From Candolleomyces eurysporus (Eukaryota > Basidiomycota > Agaricomycetes > Agaricales > Psathyrellaceae): a stretch of DNA of 64,000 nt. Shown here piece after piece: positions 57,972 through 64,000 of this stretch. The position numbers and the translations under genes are program-made. Position 1 is the first letter of the stretch, and each line of letters opens with the position of its first letter. The notes below the pieces were generated by a model. That model was not told the DNA's origin. It was given only the letters and a program-made list of their open reading frames with translations, and made no database searches. Location: contig JANBPK010000860.1 of NCBI GenBank assembly GCA_027579435.1, positions 1 to 64,000 on the forward strand. Reading direction: 5' to 3'.

Positions 57972-60400
57972 ATGGCTTCGGAGAAAGTCGACGAGAAGGC
58001 TCTGAAGCGAGCGCCCTCTTACGACGACGAGAAGCTCTCTCATGAGTATGACGACCCTAACGGGATCGTCGAGGGCTCTGAGGGTGTTACCCATCATGAG
58101 CTTGCGACGCTGAGGCTCGTGCCCGACTCGATGCCTTTTACTTCGTGGTTGGTTGTCTTTGTTGAGTTTGCTGAACGGTGCGTTCTTGTTCGTCCTACAT
58201 TCTTATCAGTTACTTCATCCATGCTCGCCTGCATCGCCGTCGTCCTCATGGCTGTCATCGTTGCCATTCATTCTTCTTCGCCTTCGATGCTTCTTCGGTT
58301 GCCTTTCCCAGCCGTATGAGAACTGACGCTTATCACTTCCACCGCCTTCGTCTAGATGGTCATACTACGGTACAGCAAACGTCTACAACAACTACATTCG
58401 TGCACCGCTTCCACGATTCTCGACTACCGGTGCTGTCGCTCCCCAGGATCGTGGCAGTGGAGTCGCTGGAGCCCTTGGACGAGGTCAACAAACCTCGTTC
58501 GCACTGCGAACTTTCAATAGCTTCTTCGTTTACGTCACCCCCATCCTCGGTGGGATAATCGCAGACACCTTGTGGGGCCGATACAAGACGATCATGGTGT
58601 TCTCGCTTGTATGTTTGGCTGGACATGTCATTTTAGTTGGGTCTGCGACGCCTTCGTCCATCGCCAACGAAAAACTGTCGCTCGGTCTTTTGGTGGTTTC
58701 GATTCTAGTTATCGTGAGTGTCCTTGTTTCTTATCTATATAACATCAGTTGTGGAAGGATCTTGTTGACACGACGTGCTTGATAGGGTGTTGGAGCTGGT
58801 TGCATCAAAGCCAACGTATCTCCTATGATTGCGGAACAGTATACTGGTAAATTGCGAAAGAGTGAGTGGATGTTGCATTTTTCGGNTTTTTGTGAGTCCG
58901 GGATCTGACGTAATGCCGTCCTTCAGAGACCCTTTCATCTGGAGAAACTGTTGTCGTCTCGCCAGATATCACTATTCAATCGCTCTATCTCTGTAAGTCG
59001 CCGTTCACACATTTGTCCATCAGGTGCAACACATGCTAATTATGGTCCTGCTGCTCAGGGTTCTATGCTGCGATCAATTTCGGAGCATCCGGAGCAATCT
59101 CAGCTGCCTTCCTGGCTCGCGACCATGGCTACTGGGTCGCCTACCTCGTCCCCACCCTCATATTCGTCCTTGTCCCTGGTGTTCTCCTCATTGGAAGGAA
59201 ATACTACGTCGTCACCCCTCCTCGTGGATCCATCTTGTTGGAGACTTTCAGGGTTATCGGCATGGCGCTTGCACCGGCTTGGAGTATTAATCCTTTGCAG
59301 ACGATCAGGAACATCAGGAAGGACGAGTTCTGGGATCCTGCTAAGCCCAGTTCGTATGCGGCGGATAAGATCCCGGCCAGGATTACTTGGGATGATGAGT
59401 TCGTTGGAGAGGTCATGAGGACGGTCAATGCGTGCGGTGTTTTCTTGTTCTTCCCCTTCTTCTGGCTTTGTGAGTGTTCTTTCTTTTCGTCTTTGGCTGG
59501 TAATATTTACTGATGTCTTGTCGACGATAGGCTACTCCCAAATCGATGGAAACCTTGGTACCACCGCTGCTGGTATGACGCTCAATGGAACTCCCAATGA
59601 CTTGGTTGTGTGAGTATTTTTGTTTTTCTTTTTCGCCTTTCGCCGAAATATCTAATATCGCACAACAGGAACTTGAACCCCATCTCCATCATCGTCCTCA
59701 TCCCCCTCTTCGACAAGGTCATCTACCCCTTCCTCCGACGCCGTGGTATCGACTTCACCCCCATCAAACGTATCTACGCCGGCTTCCTCGTCGCAGGCCT
59801 CGCCATGGTCTACGCCTCCGTCCTCCAGTCCTACATTCAAAAGCGCTCTCCTTGCGATGATGGTGAACCCTCCGCCTGTATGACCGAAGACGACCGACAA
59901 AACCCCGCTGACATCAACGTCTGGGTCGTCGCTGGACCTTACATCCTTGTCGGTATCGCGGAGATCTTTGCGTCTATCACGAGTTTGGAATATGCTTTCA
60001 CGAAGGCTCCGAAGAGGATGAAGGGTGTTGTTATGAGCTTTGCCCAGCTTCAGACGGCTGTTGCTAGTGCGATCAATTTCGCGCTCACGGCTGTTAACAC
60101 TGAGCCTAAGTTTGTGTGGTTGTATGGGAGCTTTGCGGTCGTTGCATGGATTGTTGGAACCATCTTCTTCATTGTGTACGTCTATCTCCTTCCTTCGCTT
60201 TTCAAGCCACTTCGATCGCTGACTATCATTTCTATTCGTATAGCTTCCGGTCCCTTGATCGCCGTGAACACGAGCTTAACGCTATCGGAAAGGGTGCACG
60301 CAAAGGATTTGCTGGTGAGACCGCAGAGGCTACGACCGCTGTCATCACCGCTGCAGGCGTGACGAAGGAGACGCAGCCGACTACCAATGACAAGTTGTAA
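57972..60400 (+). CDS. PTR2-type proton-coupled di/tripeptide transporter (POT family)
   Basis: ATG at 57972; about eight exons, the first ending FVEFAER before GTGCGT. Joined exons give FAER-WSYYGTANVYNNYI, the POT signature region, then FNSFFVYVTPILGGIIADTLWGRYKT, IGVGAGCIKANVSPMIAEQY, WFYAAINFGA, WLCYSQIDGNLGTTA, PLFDKVIYPFLRRRGI and the C-terminal helices. The N-terminal cytosolic tail is acidic and charged (DEKALKRAPSYDDEKLSHEYDD). About twelve membrane helices are expected, in the plasma membrane, importing small peptides for nitrogen nutrition. The donor/acceptor pairs are canonical. The N at 58,886 lies inside an intron. Stop TAA at 60,398-60,400. Confidence 0.88.
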
Positions 60401-60410
60401 TCTTAATTAC

Positions 60411-60428
60411 CTCTCTCTCTCTCTCTCC
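60411..60428. repeat. CT microsatellite
   Basis: A perfect CT dinucleotide run just after the transporter stop, followed by C-rich sequence with an N at 60,452. Confidence 0.7.
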
Positions 60429-60559
60429 CTCCATCCACTACACCTCCTCTCNCCCCCTTATGATGGTATATATTCTGAAGATGTAGTCATGTCTTTTTTA
60501 CGTCCTGTGTAGTAGATATCTAGTTAGCTTTGTACGAGTATTACTCACCCGCATCATTA

Positions 60560-61490
60560 TCTTTTCCCTTTACCGTGGATGAAACCGAAGCGCTGCATTC
60601 AAGACACTGGTGTATCAAGCACGAAATTATTGGCTGCTGCGAGGTTCGAAACCCGAATGTCATCGGCATTGCGTCATAGTGGCCGCCGTGTCGGTCGCGG
60701 CTCCGACCTTATCCTCCTACCGCCATATCCTTGGGCGGAAATGAAACGGCGCCTCGATGCATACGGCTGTACAGAACTCGGGTCGAAGGCAACGCCAGCG
60801 CCACACTCTCGCCGCCTCGAGGCCCCATGACCCATGTCCAATGTGCCACCAATGCCTCGTGGTGGAAGCGAGGCCATTGTGATGTCACAACGACAGTATG
60901 TTGCTTTCTTTATGATTCCAGAAGCTCGCTGACAGGCCTAATGTAGATGAGATTACTGTAGCCTCGTGTGATACGGTTTGAGGGTAATTTGTAGTCAGTC
61001 CATTTGGTGCGTTTTATCGTTTCGATTTGGGTTGACGTACGAGAGTCTTGACGTTTTGTCTACGGTTTAGGGCGGAATTATTCTGCTTGGATCAAGGCGG
61101 GAGTGTGCGCTTGTTTTCTTGCCTTTTTGTTTTCGGGCCTCGAGGCAGGCGGGACTACGGCGCGTGCTGAGGCTGAGAACAAAGGTCTTTCGGGTATCCT
61201 TCTAAGTCTATACCTCCGGTACGCACCGTAACCACCTGTTGCTTGCTTATAATAATAAAAGCTTCACAGCCCACCGGTCCTTCCCCTCTCCATTACCATC
61301 ATCGACGCTACTCTGCTGTTGTCGCTGTTCGCCTCGCTTGTCCTCTCATCTAACGACCTCACTCGAAACGCAAGTTTATCATCTAAACCTCATCACTTTG
61401 AGCACTCTCTTCACGCTCGAGGACGACCCTTTCATATCCCATCCCTGTGCCCATCTACATTGCTTTCTATCATCTATAAAGCACAAAGAA
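60560..61490. other. Intergenic region and promoter of the right-hand gene
   Basis: No gene supported. A TTATAATAATAAAAG stretch near 61,245-61,260 and a CT-rich leader to 61,490 probably form the promoter of the next gene. Confidence 0.4.
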
Positions 61491-61494
61491 TACG

Positions 61495-64000
61495 ATGAGC
61501 ACGAGCAGCAGCCCCAGCAAGCCCAGTCGCTTCGGTCGACTCGGTAACGCCGTCCGACGAAGCAGCTCTCTCCTCTCCGTCACTCGATCCAAAACACCCG
61601 CCAACGACAACGAGTCTGACACGGCTTCTATCAAAAGCGCAAAGCATACTCAGAAGATCGACACCTCCGAGTCTACGACCAACAGAGCACGAGGAGGGAG
61701 TGTCAGCAGTGGTGTAGCGGGTGCAGGCGGACTGTCCATGCCCACGCCTATTGCGGAGTCCCCAATGCGCGAGCAGGAAGCCACGGCTGCCGAACATTAT
61801 CAGCCTTTAGGTCCTTCGCCTTTGGCCCAACCCCAACCTCAAACGCCCCCACCTGAAACCCAGCAACGAGCGATGGGAGCAGCGAAAGCCGACTCCGACG
61901 CAGGCAGCGTACCCGAAGCCATCTCCACTCCTGAAGGCACGAGCCCAGTAGGCTACGTCCCTCCACCCCTCATCGACTCGAGCGTAGGCAATCCCGGAGC
62001 GTTCACGGACGACCCGGATAGTCTGCCTCAGCCTACGATTATTAGGGATCCGTATGCGGACAGTACCACGCTTTCGGCATTGGAAAGGTCGAGGTCGGCG
62101 TCGAGGAGTCAACTGGATCTTGCTGCTAGCGGTGGTGTGACTGCTGCAGGTCGGATTGAGGCTCAGCCGTCCGTTGGTACGACTATCACCAATACGGACG
62201 ATGGGAGTGCAGGATATGGTGGACAGTTCTTCTCCGGACCGATGGTGGAGAGCATGGGGGGGATCTGAGGAGGATCTCGGTCGTGTCGACGAGCACCCAG
62301 ATTTCGCGGCTGCGGTGGAGGAGAACACTGGGTTGGCCGCTTCTGCCCCGCCTTCTGCCCCGCCTTCTGCTGTTAGTGAAGGACAGGGGTACGGCTTCTC
62401 GAAGAAAGCAGCAGAGGCCGAACGTGCAAGGGAGAGAGAAAGGGAGGAGGAGAGGGAGAGCTCGTTACCCGCATATGAAGCTATGGCCACTCATAATGTT
62501 TGGGCTGCTCCTGCTACGACGGCGGGTAGTAGTTCTGCTCCTATGTTAGCCTCTCGGTACGTTATCCCGCTTTTCTTTTTATCATTCATTACGCCTGAGG
62601 TGCTAATCTGTTGTTGTCTAGAGCGCCACCTTCGGAAGACCCGTTCTCGGATCCTCCCACCTCTCGTGCCCCTCCAATGCCTCAGTATGTCATGTTGGCT
62701 TTATCAAAGAACGCGTCGTACTGACAACTCTGATTTCCTGTTGCTCTAGACCTCAACCTGCGCCTGCTCCCGCTCCTGCACCTGTCCCCCAGGTGATGCC
62801 CGTTGAGAGGCATGATAGCTTCCCTGCGGTCTTGCCGCTCCCGCCGTTCCATACTCTGCCAGCTCCGCAGTACGTGTTTACTTTGCTTTCATTTCCGTTG
62901 ATACGGAGCAATAGGGCATGAAGGCTGATGATTGCTTGTCATTTAGACCCCTGCACCAGGCACCGTCTAATTCGGAGTATGGGAGGGAGAGGGGGTATGA
63001 CGTCGAGTATGTATTCACTCGTTTTCTCTTCGTACGAGGATAGGTGTGATCTAACTTTACAATCCAGCAGTGAGGCGAGACCACTCTTGGGCAACGGTAC
63101 AGCTCGTCAATATGGCAGCGGCGGCCTCCAAACGCAGAACAGCAACAGCAACAACGGGAGTTCGTCTGGATTCGATGCTTGGGTTCCTCAAGCTACAGTC
63201 GGCTCAGCAGCTGCTGTTGGAGCTGCCGCCGGTGCGGCTGCGTATGGACGAAGCCCGACGACTGAGAACGGATCACCTACTGTGTACAGATCCTCCAGGG
63301 GTATCGGAGCCTTGCTTCCGCCACCACGTCTGCATGAACTTGGGTGGTTGGAGTACCATTTACCGGACGGGAGCTTTTACTATGTGCACCCTACAAAGAA
63401 GATTACGACTGATGTGAACTTGAGGGATGAGAAGGTGTTGAGTGAGGTTACTGTTTATTTGGAGGATGGGTGAGTATGCCTTCTCTGCGCTAATGGCTGA
63501 AGCTGATAATGTGATTACGCAGAGACCTGAACTCCACGAATTACGATGCGTTCTTCAACCAAGATTCCAGCATCCAGCCCGTCGTCCAAGGACACAGAGC
63601 ATCGAGTACCGCTAAGGGAGTTCCTCCACCAAGCGTCGAAATCTGGCTTCGGGATATGAGTACTCCCAAGACACGTAGGAAGAGAGGCGCCCCGGCTTTC
63701 GTCCCGCTCAAGTGTTTTGTGGACCATCATTCTAGGTCGGTGATCGTCGATCCCACTGGACCCCAAGGTCAAGGCAAGGGCAAGGGCAAGCTGGTTAAGA
63801 GTTTGACTTCGAGTTCGAAGAAGAAGGGTCCAGAGGAAGACCAACTTGACATGGAGTATAGGTATTGGTCATTTATGGAGGCTCATCCTTCACATACGAT
63901 CCTGCCGCTCAAGGCGAAGAGCGAGGCGAACGATGTGTTGACGTGGGCGTGGACTGGTCTGTGTGCCTTTCGCTATTCCTTGGTTCGTTGGTGGTACTAA
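61495..64000 (+). CDS. Agaricomycete protein with WW-like segment, function unknown, C-terminus beyond window
   Basis: Exons: 61,495-62,555; 62,622-62,684; 62,751-62,869; 62,947-63,006; 63,068-63,469; 63,523 onward. The first half is Ser/Pro-rich and disordered, with a basic N-terminus (PSRFGRLGNAVRRSS) and Ala/Glu coiled-coil piece (EAERAREREREE). Then come Pro/Ala repeats, a Gly/Asn-rich stretch, a WW-like segment near 63,345-63,410 (GWLEYHLPDGSFYYVHP) and a conserved tail with CFVDHHSRSVIVDP and MEYRYWSFMEAHP. The frame breaks in the G7 run at about 62,255; six Gs give ESMGGSEEDLG and keep the protein open. The final frame stops exactly at 64,000, but a GTCTGT donor near 63,957 makes continuation likely. 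I do not recognise the family by name. Confidence 0.65.

Noticed and set aside
60630..60665. Possible tRNA T-arm or B-box (GGTTCGAAACC)
   Set aside because: No matching A-box, anticodon stem or acceptor stem could be folded around it; one B-box-like word is not enough.

Overview
The window is nuclear DNA of a filamentous basidiomycete, most likely an agaricomycete. Genes are split by many short GT-AG introns. The gene content fits the group: a chitin synthase with a myosin-like head, a PTR2 peptide transporter, a DUF1399/GRDP protein, BTB and F-box proteins, an I66-type protease inhibitor, a GH28 pectinase and a decayed KDZ-type transposon. No rRNA, CRISPR array or convincing tRNA was seen.

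Layout. 1-3019: GRDP-like gene (minus), running off the left edge. 3368-17122: four tandem minus-strand lectin genes, each with two DM9 repeats followed by three H-type lectin domains, with a small membrane-protein gene and duplicated relics between them. 17.1-22.1 kb: gene-poor, with a fasciclin relic and a KDZ relic. 22.2-36.0 kb and 44.3-47.7 kb: nine intact tiny two-exon genes for secreted peptides plus at least five relics. Interspersed with them are a BTB gene, an I66-type inhibitor, a GH28 fragment and, next to the last members, an F-box gene with its decayed twin. 36.4-43.7 kb: the large chitin synthase. 50.3-53.5 kb: two related zinc-finger-like genes. 53.9-56.1 kb: GH28 gene. 58.0-60.4 kb: PTR2 transporter. 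61.5-64.0 kb: an unrecognised WW-like protein, running off the right edge.

Most interesting. The small peptides look like one undescribed, fast-diverging family. They share a signal peptide, a Leu-Pro-rich start of the mature peptide, one phase-0 intron, a second exon that opens with a W-A-[VTI]-[ST]-like motif, and a promoter with a TATA box 35-60 bp before a CAGCWGGTCTGT element. The lectin array joins two carbohydrate-binding folds, DM9 and H-type lectin, in one intracellular protein; the family context (inference) suggests defence or self/non-self recognition. Segmental duplication and gene decay pervade 3-48 kb, while the housekeeping genes on the right are intact.

Assembly caution. There are twelve single N characters, most beside short homopolymers. 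In both coding cases tested, deleting the N restores the frame. Three further +1 frameshifts sit in runs of six or seven identical bases, so these should not be read as pseudogenes.
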